From Hyphomicrobiaceae bacterium (GTDB lineage: Bacteria > Pseudomonadota > Alphaproteobacteria > Rhizobiales > Hyphomicrobiaceae): a stretch of DNA of 64,000 nucleotides. The notes beneath the pieces are model-generated. The model was given only the letters and a program-made list of their open reading frames with translations, searched no databases and was not told the origin of the DNA. Location: NCBI GenBank assembly GCA_022844225.1, contig JALHMC010000014.1, forward strand, positions 1 through 64,000. The letters are read 5' to 3'. Below are positions 28,106 to 36,121 of this stretch, piece after piece (position 1 is the stretch's first letter; each line of letters starts with the position of its first letter). Made by a program: the position numbers and the translations under genes.

Positions 28106-28765
28106 TCAGGCCACGAGTGGGCCGCGGGCTCCGGTCGTCGGGGTGCCGGTCCTGAACACGACACAGGCGGCACCGATCTCGATATGGTCGCCGTCGTTCA
28201 GCCGGCATCGGCGGGCGGGAGTTCCATTGACGACGATGCCTGGCGCCCCCGAACTGACGTCGAAGAGGATGAACTCGCGGTCGGATGTGCGTTGAATGAC
28301 GGCGCGCATTCCCGAGGGGCCGTCTGTGTCGAGGGCTAGATCACAGTCGTCGCTCTTGCCGATCCGGACGAGTTCGCCGACGGCGACAGGCGGTGTGCGG
28401 CGGTCGAGGGGCTCGATCCATGCTCTGCTATCGGGCATGGGTGCGCAGACGCGTGCCGGGTGAGGCGAGCGCATGGCGCGCGTCCGGTGGGCGAGGAAGC
28501 GGGACAGGGCCGCGAGCAGGGCGAGCATGGGAACGATCATCGCCACACCGCCGGCCAACTTGATGCTGGGATGACGATCGAGGCCGCGTTGCAGTGCTTC
28601 CAGCCAAATCAAGGCACGGTCAAACGTGAATCCTGGGCCGAGGCTGTCAGCCGCTGCAGCGCTGCCGATTGCCATCAGCACGACTGCACCGGCGAAAGCA
28701 CAAGCCGACACGCGTCGCGCCGAATTTTCATCTGCGCAGTTCTCTCGATACCGCAGCTCGGGCAT
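28106..28765 (-). CDS. Membrane-anchored FHA-domain protein
   Basis: 219 residues from the ATG at 28765, which has a GGAGGA ribosome-binding site. Two N-terminal hydrophobic segments (AFAGAVVLMAIGSAAAA and GVAMIVPMLALLAAL) suggest a membrane hairpin. The C-terminal half is an FHA domain: GELVRIGKSDDCDLALD, then SGMRAVIQRTSDREFILFDVSSG and VVNGTPARRCRLNDGDHIEIG. The frame continues open far upstream across the kinase gene, but that part is a shadow. It is first in a leftward three-gene set with a second FHA protein and PP2C, divergent from the kinase. Confidence 0.85.
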   Translation of the reverse strand: MPELRYRENCADENSARRVSACAFAGAVVLMAIGSAAAADSLGPGFTFDRALIWLEALQRGLDRHPSIKLAGGVAMIVPMLALLAALSRFLAHRTRAMRSPHPARVCAPMPDSRAWIEPLDRRTPPVAVGELVRIGKSDDCDLALDTDGPSGMRAVIQRTSDREFILFDVSSGAPGIVVNGTPARRCRLNDGDHIEIGAACVVFRTGTPTTGARGPLVA

Positions 28766-28903
28766 GGTTCCTCCGTCGAATCGCAAACTGTCGCCCGATG
28801 ACGGCCAGAACATGGCCACATGGTGCCGTACCGTGCAGATCGTACGAGAGACGACCGGCGGTGGGAGCCGACCCGAGGCGCGCGGCGACGCGGCGGGCTC
28901 ATG

Positions 28904-28927
28904 CTTTCGCCATATTGATGGCGAAAG
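28904..28927. promoter_or_regulatory. Perfect inverted repeat midway between kinase and FHA genes
   Basis: CTTTCGCCAT and ATGGCGAAAG are exact complements separated by four bases. The repeat is 138 bases from each of the two divergent start codons (28765 and 29066), so it sits exactly at the centre of the 300-base intergenic region. It is a strong candidate operator for a dimeric regulator controlling both sides. The rest of the gap shows no gene. Confidence 0.6.
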
Positions 28928-29065
28928 TGGTCGAGGTGGGAAACGACGCGCCGCCGGACCGTCGTGTCGGCAGCGAGACGGGGAGGGCTGCGTGGTCCTG
29001 AGAGCGGCGATCGTAGCCGCCGGCAGGCGAGCTATGGCGGCGTGCCAGAGCATGGGGGCGACTCC

Positions 29066-31420
29066 ATGAGCGATCTCGTCGCGCTCAAGCCCGGGACCGT
29101 CCTCGCCGACGAGTATCGCATCGAGCGCATGCTCGGCGCCGGGGGCTTCGGGATCACGTATCTCGCGGAGGAGATTGCGCTCGCCCGGCTGGTCACGATC
29201 AAGGAGTACTTCCCGGTCGATTTCGCTGCGCGTGATTCCGCCGAGGACGTCGTACCTCGGTCGCGCGAGAGCGAGGGCGACTATTCGTGGGGCCTCGATC
29301 GCTTCCTTGCGGAAGCACAGACACTCGCCCGCTTCAATCATTCCAATATCGTGCGCGTCTATCGGTTCTTCCAAGCCCGCAACACCGGGTACATCGTGCT
29401 GCACTACGAGGACGGGGCGAGCCTGAAAGGATGGCTGAAGGCCCTGCGGCGGGCGCCGCGCCAGCCTGAACTCGACCGTTTGCTGGCGCCCATGCTGGAC
29501 GCGCTCGAAACAGTGCACCAGGCCGACTACCTGCATCGCGACATTGCGCCCGACAACATCATGATCCGGAAGGATGGGCAGCCCGTTCTCATCGACTTCG
29601 GTTCGGCCCGCGGTGACATTGCCAAACACTCCAAGACGATCTCGGCGCTCGTGAAGCCGGGGTACAGTCCCTACGAGCAGTACGCGACGACGAGCCGGCA
29701 ACAGGGGCCTTGGACGGATATCTATTCGCTCGCCGCGACGCTCTACGAGGCCGTGACGGGCAGGCGCCCGCAAGACGCGCCTACGCGCATGGTGGCCGAC
29801 GAACTGGTGCCGTCGGCGGATGCGGCGCTCTCTTCCTACCGGCCGCGATTCCTGGCAGCCATCGACAAGGGGTTGCGCCTCGAGATCGGGGAGCGGCCGC
29901 GTACGGTCGCGGAATGGCGAACGGAGCTGCTGGCGCCAGCGCCGCAGCGGGCCGAAGCGGCGATTGGCGTCAAGGCGAATGCGCCGTCGGTGGCGGAGCC
30001 GGTCGTCGAGAGCAAAGCAAAGGCCAAATCGAAGCAGAAGGCCGAAGCGCTCGTCGCGGCGTCGGAGGCGAAAGGCGGCACGGCCGCTACTTGCGACAGA
30101 GTTGCGAGTGGCGGCATAGCGGCGGCATTTCTCGATGGCTGGCGTAAGGGTGCCCCTGCGACACCCCGCAAGACGGCACCGCCGGCAGAACCGGTGTCGT
30201 CCAAGCCGCGACAGTCGGCAAAGCCGGCGCAGGATGCCGCGAAAGGCCGATCCGACTCGAACGTGGAGGCCGCCGAACCGCCGCCGCGGCGTTCGCGGTT
30301 CACCTGGAGGAAGCGAGCGGCGCCGACGCCCGGCGAGCCGGGCGCGCGCCGGGCAGCACCCCAAGCGATTCGCAAACGGGCCGCCAGCGTTTGGCGAAGT
30401 TTCGTGCTCAACGTGATGCTGGCGTTGTTCGTCGCCGCCGCGGTCGTGGCGATTCAGGATCAGATCCCGCGCGTTCACCTGCAGAGGGAAGGCGCGGGCG
30501 TCCTGATGAGCTACGAGCACGGGGATGTGCCGCTGGCCGATCTCAAGGGCCATCGAGGCGCGGTGACTGGATTGGCCTTCACCAGCGACGGCCAGCAACT
30601 CGTCACAGCGTCTGTCGACGGGACGCTGAAGGTGTGGAACGCAGTCAAAGGCGGTCTTGCGCGAACGCTCGAACTCGATGCGGGCGGCGCGACGGCGATG
30701 GCGTTCGCCGGACGGCATGCCGCAACCGGACACGCGGATGGGTCGATTGCCATCTTCGACATCGACACGGCATCGAGGCTCGGCACCCTACGGCGCAGCG
30801 CGGCAACGGTTTCGGCCCTAGTCTTTGCCGGCGGACCGGACCGCGTCGCGGCCGGCGGTCGCGACTCGGCTGTGACGGTGTGGGACACGGGAAAGCCGCA
30901 TGTGCCCGTGCGCGTCCTGGAGGGGCACGACAGCTCCGTGCAGGCGATCGCCTATGCCGCGCGCGGTCCGTTCATCGCAACCGGTGCCGGCGATACGAGC
31001 GTCAAGCTGTGGGCTCTCGAAAAGGGCGAGCTGATCCGCACGTATCGGGGGCATCGAAACGCCATCACGGCCGTCGCGTTTGATCCGAAAGGGCGGGTGC
31101 TGGCATCGGGGAGCAGCGATGGCCAGATCCGGCTCTGGTCGACCTACGCCAAGCGATTGAAGCGCCAGCTCAATGGGCACCAAGGCAATGTCTCGGCGCT
31201 GGCGTTCGCGCCGGATGGACTGCATCTTATCTCGGGCGGACCCGATGGAACCGTACGGATCTGGGATTGCGATCGCGGCAGGCTAGTGCGCACGATCACG
31301 ACGGGGGTCGGCTCGATCGGAGTTCTGGCGGTGTCAACCGACGGCCAGCGCATCGCCGCTGGCGGAAGCGACGGGGCTGTTCGCGTTTTCGCTGCAGCGC
31401 TGCCCAAGGAAGGCTCGTGA
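29066..31420 (+). CDS. Membrane Ser/Thr protein kinase with WD40 propeller
   Basis: 784 residues. Kinase domain at about 15-290: glycine loop GAGGFG (24-29), ATP-binding Lys46 in TIKEYFP, catalytic loop LHRDIAPDN with Asp159 and Asn164, and DFG at 177-179. The loop has Ala161 where most kinases have Lys, as in some bacterial PpkA-like kinases. An Ala/Lys/Pro-rich linker (about 290-440) leads to one membrane helix (about 446-467). The C-terminal ~290 residues form seven WD40 repeats with WD-like ends such as VKLWAL, IRLWST and VRIWDC, probably outside the cytoplasm as a sensor or binding platform. ATG at 29066; partners are the PP2C and FHA genes opposite. Confidence 0.9.
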   Translation: MSDLVALKPGTVLADEYRIERMLGAGGFGITYLAEEIALARLVTIKEYFPVDFAARDSAEDVVPRSRESEGDYSWGLDRFLAEAQTLARFNHSNIVRVYRFFQARNTGYIVLHYEDGASLKGWLKALRRAPRQPELDRLLAPMLDALETVHQADYLHRDIAPDNIMIRKDGQPVLIDFGSARGDIAKHSKTISALVKPGYSPYEQYATTSRQQGPWTDIYSLAATLYEAVTGRRPQDAPTRMVADELVPSADAALSSYRPRFLAAIDKGLRLEIGERPRTVAEWRTELLAPAPQRAEAAIGVKANAPSVAEPVVESKAKAKSKQKAEALVAASEAKGGTAATCDRVASGGIAAAFLDGWRKGAPATPRKTAPPAEPVSSKPRQSAKPAQDAAKGRSDSNVEAAEPPPRRSRFTWRKRAAPTPGEPGARRAAPQAIRKRAASVWRSFVLNVMLALFVAAAVVAIQDQIPRVHLQREGAGVLMSYEHGDVPLADLKGHRGAVTGLAFTSDGQQLVTASVDGTLKVWNAVKGGLARTLELDAGGATAMAFAGRHAATGHADGSIAIFDIDTASRLGTLRRSAATVSALVFAGGPDRVAAGGRDSAVTVWDTGKPHVPVRVLEGHDSSVQAIAYAARGPFIATGAGDTSVKLWALEKGELIRTYRGHRNAITAVAFDPKGRVLASGSSDGQIRLWSTYAKRLKRQLNGHQGNVSALAFAPDGLHLISGGPDGTVRIWDCDRGRLVRTITTGVGSIGVLAVSTDGQRIAAGGSDGAVRVFAAALPKEGS

Positions 31421-31508
31421 GGCGACGCGGACGCGCTCACTTGCGATGATGCCGCGAGCTCGGCCTATACTGGTGCAACCTGCGCTTCTGCCACTCTCAG
31501 AGGTCTCT

Positions 31509-33119
31509 ATGTCCGATGCCAAGCCGCTCGATGCCGTGACGCTCGAGATCGTATGGACACGATTGATCTCGTCCGTGGACGAGGCGGCGAAAGTGATCGT
31601 GCGGACGTCGTTCTCGACGCTCTCCAATGAGGCCAATGACTTCGCGTGCGTGCTGACCGATGCCAACGGGGGATCGCTGGCCCAGAACTCGGGTAGCATT
31701 CCGTCTTTCATCGCCTGCCTGCCGGCCACGGTGCGCCATTTCCTCACGCGGATGGGGCCCGAGCAGATGCGGCCGGGAGACGTGCTGATCACCAACAATC
31801 CCTGGGACGCGACGGGGCATCTCAACGACATCACGCTTGTGAAGCCGATTTTCCGCGGCGAGCGGTTGGTTGCGTTCGCGGCCTCGACGTCGCATGTGCC
31901 GGACATCGGCGGCCGGGTGCGTTCCGTTGAGCCGAGGGAGCTTTATGAAGAAGGCTTCCATATTCCGCTGATGCATCTGATCCGCGAGGGCAAGCCGGAC
32001 GAAACACTGATCAGCCTGCTGCGGACGAATGTCAGGACGCCCGACCAGACGCTCGGCGACGTATGGGCGCAAGCAAGTGCGCTCTCCGTCATCGAGGCGC
32101 GTCTCGCGGCGACGATGGACGACTACGGGCTCGAGGATCTCGAAGCCTTTGCAGGCGATCTCTTTCAGCGCTCCGAGGCGGCGATGCGTGCCGCGATTCG
32201 CACCGTCAAGCCGGGAACCTACCGTTACGCCATGAAGACGGACGGCCTCGACGAGCCGTTCGAGTTCAGAGTGGCGGTTACGATTGAAGACGACGAGGCA
32301 GTGTTCGATTTCACAGGGACTTCGCCGCAGCAGCCGCGGGCCATCAATTGCGTCATGGCCTACACGTTCGCGATGACAGCCTATGCGATCAAGTGCGCGC
32401 TCTTGCCCAACCTGCCCAACAATGAGGGCGTGCTTCGCCCGATCAAGGTCATCGCCCCGGAGGGCACTCTGCTCAATCCGCGGTTTCCGGCCCCGTGTGG
32501 CGGACGTTCGGCGACGGGGCACTACGTGCCGGCGCTCATCTTCGGGGCGCTGCATCAGGCGATCCCCGAGAAAGTGATGGCGGCCCCGGGCTCACCGCTC
32601 TGGATTTTCACGCTGGCAGGGCTTGCCGACGATGGCAGGCCGTTTGCGACGGTGCTGTTCTACAATGGTGGACTCGGCGGGCGGAAGGCCGGGGATGGCG
32701 TCTCGGTGTTGTCGTGGCCATCGAACATTTCGTCGACGCCGGTCGAGGTCGCCGAGCAGTCGGGCCGGTTGTTCTTTCGCGAGAAAGCGCTGAAGAGCGG
32801 ATCGGGTGGCGATGGCGAGACGCGCGGAGGGCTTGGCCAGTCGATCGAGATCGAGTGCCTGTCGGAGCGCGAGCTTTCGGCGTGGTTCGTGACGGAGCGA
32901 ACCAAGATCGCGGCGCCCGGCATCGGCGGTGGCGCGAACGGCGGCCTCGGCAGGGTCGCCATCAACGGGCAAGACGTCGATACGCGTCGCATGCATCTTC
33001 TCAAGCGCGGCGATGTCGTGATGATCGAGACACCCGGCGGCGGCGGCTACGGCGATCCGCGGCGGCGGCCCGAGACGGCGCGTCGGCGCGACCGTGACAT
33101 GGGATATGTGGTGACCTGA
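31509..33119 (+). CDS. Hydantoinase B / oxoprolinase family protein
   Basis: A 536-residue HyuB-type subunit. In known systems HyuA and HyuB together use ATP to open hydantoins, 5-oxoproline or similar rings, or carboxylate acetone/acetophenone. Family blocks include VIVRTSFSTLSNEANDFACVL, GDVLITNNPWDATGHLNDITL near residue 98, FRGERLVAFAASTSHVPDIGG and the glycine-rich end GGGGYGDP. The ATG at 31509 has AGAGG ahead. No hyuA-like gene adjoins it, so it is an orphan subunit or works with a distant partner. Confidence 0.88.
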   Translation: MSDAKPLDAVTLEIVWTRLISSVDEAAKVIVRTSFSTLSNEANDFACVLTDANGGSLAQNSGSIPSFIACLPATVRHFLTRMGPEQMRPGDVLITNNPWDATGHLNDITLVKPIFRGERLVAFAASTSHVPDIGGRVRSVEPRELYEEGFHIPLMHLIREGKPDETLISLLRTNVRTPDQTLGDVWAQASALSVIEARLAATMDDYGLEDLEAFAGDLFQRSEAAMRAAIRTVKPGTYRYAMKTDGLDEPFEFRVAVTIEDDEAVFDFTGTSPQQPRAINCVMAYTFAMTAYAIKCALLPNLPNNEGVLRPIKVIAPEGTLLNPRFPAPCGGRSATGHYVPALIFGALHQAIPEKVMAAPGSPLWIFTLAGLADDGRPFATVLFYNGGLGGRKAGDGVSVLSWPSNISSTPVEVAEQSGRLFFREKALKSGSGGDGETRGGLGQSIEIECLSERELSAWFVTERTKIAAPGIGGGANGGLGRVAINGQDVDTRRMHLLKRGDVVMIETPGGGGYGDPRRRPETARRRDRDMGYVVT

Positions 33120-33150
33120 ACCGACGGCCAGGCGGTCCGGTGCCGTCGGT
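33120..33150 (+). terminator. Rho-independent terminator after the HyuB gene
   Basis: ACCGACGGC pairs with GCCGTCGGT in a perfect nine-pair stem with a 13-base loop, directly after the stop codon, and is followed by the T-rich run CTTCTT. Confidence 0.75.
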
Positions 33151-33205
33151 CTTCTTGACCCGGGCGACCAAGTCAGTGGGGACTAAGCGCGCGGATGCCG
33201 GGCGC

Positions 33206-33406
33206 TTACTTTCCGTTTTTCTGGGCGAGGTCTTTCTTGCTCGTCTGCGCCTCGGGGAAAACCCACATGGCGATTACGGCGAAAACGGCGAAGCCGACCA
33301 CCAACCAGAAAAGATGATCCTTGCCGATCGAGCTTTCCCAGTAACCGACCGCTATGCCGACCAGCAGCGTGATGACGGACAGGATGGCTTTGACATCATT
33401 GGGCAT
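33206..33406 (-). CDS. Small two-helix membrane protein
   Basis: 66 residues from the ATG at 33406. Two hydrophobic helices are clear: AILSVITLLVGIAVGYW and LFWLVVGFAVFAVIAMWVF, joined by a short charged loop (ESSIGKDH), with a Lys-rich tail (SKKDLAQKNGK). An in-frame start at 33511 would add 35 polar residues and is less likely. It lies about 140 bases after the leftward fatty-acid-hydroxylase-like gene and may be the last gene of that operon. Function unknown. Confidence 0.6.
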   Translation of the reverse strand: MPNDVKAILSVITLLVGIAVGYWESSIGKDHLFWLVVGFAVFAVIAMWVFPEAQTSKKDLAQKNGK

Positions 33407-33544
33407 GGGCGAGTTCTCGGGGTCGCGAACTGATGTGGCCGGGAGGCGAGGCCAGCGCTGGATCTGAGCACGTGATCTGCTGGTCCACACTCTGACCCTC
33501 TCCTCATGCAATTGGAGGGCATGGGGAGAGGGGGTTCTCGTTTC

Positions 33545-34315
33545 TCAATAGTTTCCCATCGGGGCGGCCGCGGCCTCGTCGGGGCGTTTCGGGCGACCGC
33601 GGAGGTTCGACTTCAAGTGCCTCGTGTCATAGCCGTTGAAAAGGTGGCCGACGAGCCCTCGGTCCAGATCCGACGTGCCGAACAGCCAGTCGGCGATGGG
33701 GAACGTCAGGTTCATGTTCGTCTCCATCATCAGGCGCGCGTTGTGGTGCGCGGTGTGATGACGCCGGAGTGTGTTCACGAACGGGCAGTTCCTGACGAAC
33801 CAGTTCTCTTCGACGTGGCAGCAGAAGTGCATGAACTCGTAAAGGAGATACATGCCCGTCGTCGTGCACATGAAGAGCCAGCCGACGTTCGGCGTGAAGA
33901 TCTTGCCGAGGATGATGCCGGCGGGGATCGACATGAGGATGAAGACGACCAGTGCGTAGGGCGGGAAGACTGTAACGCGCCAGTCCTTGTGGTCGCGGAA
34001 ACGCATCTCCTCGTCCGTGAAGAACTGGTGGTGGTTGAGCGTGTGGCGCTCGTAAACCGCACGCAAGCCACGGATGTTGATCGGCCGGTGCATGATGAAC
34101 TTGTGCACCCACCACTCGAAGAGATTGGTGAAGAGGAACGTCAGCGGGATGGTCATCAACTCGAGCCAGCTCGGCGCGGAGAGATGCTCAAGGTAGATGT
34201 AGAACGCGGCGGCGCCCATCGCGTAGATGATCGCGATGTGAAGATAGCCGTCGTAAAATCCCATGATGCGCGACCGGTATTCGTGCCGGAAGGCTTTCTG
34301 GCGCTCGGTGATCAT
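33545..34315 (-). CDS. Sterol desaturase / fatty acid hydroxylase family protein
   Basis: A 256-residue integral membrane di-iron enzyme of the fatty acid hydroxylase superfamily, which hydroxylates or desaturates lipids, sterols or carotenoids. The histidine clusters that hold the two irons are visible: HKFIMHR (near residue 71), HTLNHHQFF (near 91), HFCCH (near 162) and RRHHTAHH (near 184). At least four hydrophobic segments surround them. The start ATG at 34315 follows the dioxygenase gene by 53 bases on the same strand. It is the only membrane enzyme in a leftward operon of oxygenases; substrate unknown. Confidence 0.88.
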   Translation of the reverse strand: MITERQKAFRHEYRSRIMGFYDGYLHIAIIYAMGAAAFYIYLEHLSAPSWLELMTIPLTFLFTNLFEWWVHKFIMHRPINIRGLRAVYERHTLNHHQFFTDEEMRFRDHKDWRVTVFPPYALVVFILMSIPAGIILGKIFTPNVGWLFMCTTTGMYLLYEFMHFCCHVEENWFVRNCPFVNTLRRHHTAHHNARLMMETNMNLTFPIADWLFGTSDLDRGLVGHLFNGYDTRHLKSNLRGRPKRPDEAAAAPMGNY

Positions 34316-34368
34316 TCGTCTCGTCTCACTGCGTTCGAGCTGGTGGATTCAAGTCAGAAGAGGATCGT

Positions 34369-35181
34369 TCAGGCGGTTGCCATAGCCGCCTGCAAAATGC
34401 CGTCGTCGGCCACGGTCTCGAGCGGCTTCCAGTTGCGGGAGCGCACGTAATCCGGACGCGGCTTCTCGACGTCTCGCGGGCGATTGGCGACGGTGTTGTA
34501 GCAGAAGTAGGCCTGCCAGCGATCCTGGACCGAAAGATTATGGCCGGAGGCGTGGACGAGGTTGCAGTCGAATACGGTGAGTGAGCCCGGTTTGCCGGTG
34601 ATGGCGACGGGCTCGCCGTATTCGCCGATGATGCGCTTCATGTCGGTCGGGGTCAGTGACCAGACCTTGTAGGCGGTCGAGGTATCAAAGTAGGGATCGA
34701 CGCGGCCGATCACGTGCGTGCCCGGGATAAAGTAGAGACAGCCGTTCATCTCCTTGGACGCGTCGAGGCCGACCATCATCGTGAGCATCGTGGGACGCTC
34801 GATGCCGTCGTTGAACCAGGAGCCATAATCCTGATGCCAGGGCCAGATCGAGCCTTCGATCGCGGCCTTGATGTTGACCTTGGTGTGATGAAGGTAGAGA
34901 TCGTCGTCGCGCAAGAGCTGCTGGGCGACACCCAATGTTCGTGGCAGGCGGACGGCGGCATTGAACACGGGCGACGCGGTGGCACCGTCGGTCTCGTGCA
35001 TGCGGAACATGATCTTCGGCACTCTGCTCGTGCCCTCGCGTACGACCATTTCAGTGTCGATCTCGGACACGCGGCCGACCTCGCGGCGCATGGCTTCGAC
35101 TTCGGCGGCCGTAAAGAACTCGGGAAAGTGGAGATAGCCGTCGCGGTCGTATTGGGCGATTTGGGCTGGGGTGAGCTGCAT
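34369..35181 (-). CDS. Phytanoyl-CoA dioxygenase family protein (1)
   Basis: A 270-residue Fe(II)/2-oxoglutarate-dependent oxygenase. The metal triad is visible as WHQDYGSW (His and Asp, near residue 115) and the distal LVHASGHN His (near 214), with FIPGTHVIG before it and a downstream Arg for 2-oxoglutarate. The family includes phytanoyl-CoA hydroxylase and ectoine hydroxylase EctD. No ectoine genes are near, so another small substrate is likely. AAAGGA precedes the ATG. It is one of two PhyH members in the same leftward operon. Confidence 0.88.
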   Translation of the reverse strand: MQLTPAQIAQYDRDGYLHFPEFFTAAEVEAMRREVGRVSEIDTEMVVREGTSRVPKIMFRMHETDGATASPVFNAAVRLPRTLGVAQQLLRDDDLYLHHTKVNIKAAIEGSIWPWHQDYGSWFNDGIERPTMLTMMVGLDASKEMNGCLYFIPGTHVIGRVDPYFDTSTAYKVWSLTPTDMKRIIGEYGEPVAITGKPGSLTVFDCNLVHASGHNLSVQDRWQAYFCYNTVANRPRDVEKPRPDYVRSRNWKPLETVADDGILQAAMATA

Positions 35182-35202
35182 AGTTTGTCCTTTGTCGATG
35201 GG

Positions 35203-35640
35203 TCAGCCGAAGGCGCGGCGGTCGGGCAGCATTTCGATCAGACGTTTCGTGTCGTGTTCGCGTTCGATGAGATGGCGGCGCTTCTCGGATGCGTCGTCGT
35301 CATCGTCGATCTCGGCAAGCAGAAGGTGCTTGAGCATGCGCTGGGCGAGCTGCGCCTCCGTCGGATGCTTCGCGAGGGTCGCGTCGATCAAGTCATGCCG
35401 CTCGGGCCCGAGCGGCTTCATGGTGATCAGTCGACCGGCGGTGTCGAGCGCCAGATAGCCGCCCTGGAATAGATCTCCTGCCCGGAGGTCTCCGACCAGC
35501 GCGTCGAGAGATTTGAAAGTGTCAACGTCACCCGGCTCTCGAGGATCTGCAGGATTGTGGTTGAGGATCACGAGAACGTCTGGCCTCTTGCCGGGGAGAA
35601 GACCGGCACGGCGCAGTCCGTTCATCAGGCTGTTCAGCAC
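35203..35640 (-). CDS. Hypothetical protein, 145 aa
   Basis: A soluble protein with an acidic patch (LLLAEIDDDDDASEKRRHL) near residue 110 and a basic/acidic C-terminal helix. GTG at 35640 is the likely start, because AGGAGA lies six bases ahead; an ATG at 35625 also exists. It sits between two dioxygenase genes, 21 bases upstream of one and 37 bases after the NTF2-like gene, so it belongs to the same operon. No known family recognised. Confidence 0.65.
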   Translation of the reverse strand: MLNSLMNGLRRAGLLPGKRPDVLVILNHNPADPREPGDVDTFKSLDALVGDLRAGDLFQGGYLALDTAGRLITMKPLGPERHDLIDATLAKHPTEAQLAQRMLKHLLLAEIDDDDDASEKRRHLIEREHDTKRLIEMLPDRRAFG

Positions 35641-35677
35641 TTGCGTTCTCCTGTCCCGCCCTGCTCTTCAAACGCCT

Positions 35678-36091
35678 TCAGGGTGTGGCGGCGGCCATGA
35701 CGCGGGCGGAATCGAAGAGTTCGATCACCGAGGTGGCTTGGCCCTGCTCGAAGGTCCACAGATGGGCGCTTGGCGTCTCCACGGTCTTGCCCGTCTGCTT
35801 GTTGGTCCAGGCACAGTCGGCGAAGACGGCAATCCGGTCGCCTTCCGTGACGAACGTGTGCGGAGTCCAGTGGACCATCGTCCAATGGCGCGCCAAGCCT
35901 GCAAAGTATTCGACTGCGTCGGCTTTGCTGCGTCGCTCCTGAGCGAACGCCAGTGGTTGAGCCTCCGCACCGAGCGACTGGATGTGGACCTTGTCTGCCA
36001 GCAGATCGAGCCAAATCTCGGGTCGGGCGCCTTTGCTGTCGTCCCAGGCCTGATACGCTGCCTTCAAGCGATCGAGATTGGTCACTGGCAA
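35678..36091 (-). CDS. NTF2-like / SnoaL-like protein
   Basis: About 137 residues with the NTF2-like pattern of an N-terminal helix (LDRLKAAYQAWDDSKG), a strand block (IWLDLLADKVHIQSLG) and paired strands (WTMVHWTPHTFVTEGDRIAVFADCAW). This fold serves as a dehydratase, isomerase or ligand pocket in many catabolic operons. The start is TTG at 36091, or more likely GTG at 36085, with GGGAG nine bases ahead. It lies 30 bases after the second dioxygenase gene in the leftward operon. Confidence 0.75.
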   Translation of the reverse strand: MPVTNLDRLKAAYQAWDDSKGARPEIWLDLLADKVHIQSLGAEAQPLAFAQERRSKADAVEYFAGLARHWTMVHWTPHTFVTEGDRIAVFADCAWTNKQTGKTVETPSAHLWTFEQGQATSVIELFDSARVMAAATP

Positions 36092-36121
36092 CTGCTCCCG
36101 TTGTCTGCGCGGCGATCAAGC

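Noticed and set aside
28766-30733. The long upstream extension of the minus-strand FHA gene, across the kinase
   Set aside because: Only the last 219 residues resemble an FHA protein. The rest is Arg- and Gly-rich noise opposite a well-supported kinase, and a strong ribosome-binding site marks the ATG at 28765.
26441-31420. Assignment of the kinase/FHA/PP2C genes to a type VI secretion system
   Set aside because: No Tss sheath, tube, baseplate, ClpV or VgrG genes occur in the window. The phospho-module alone is not evidence of secretion.
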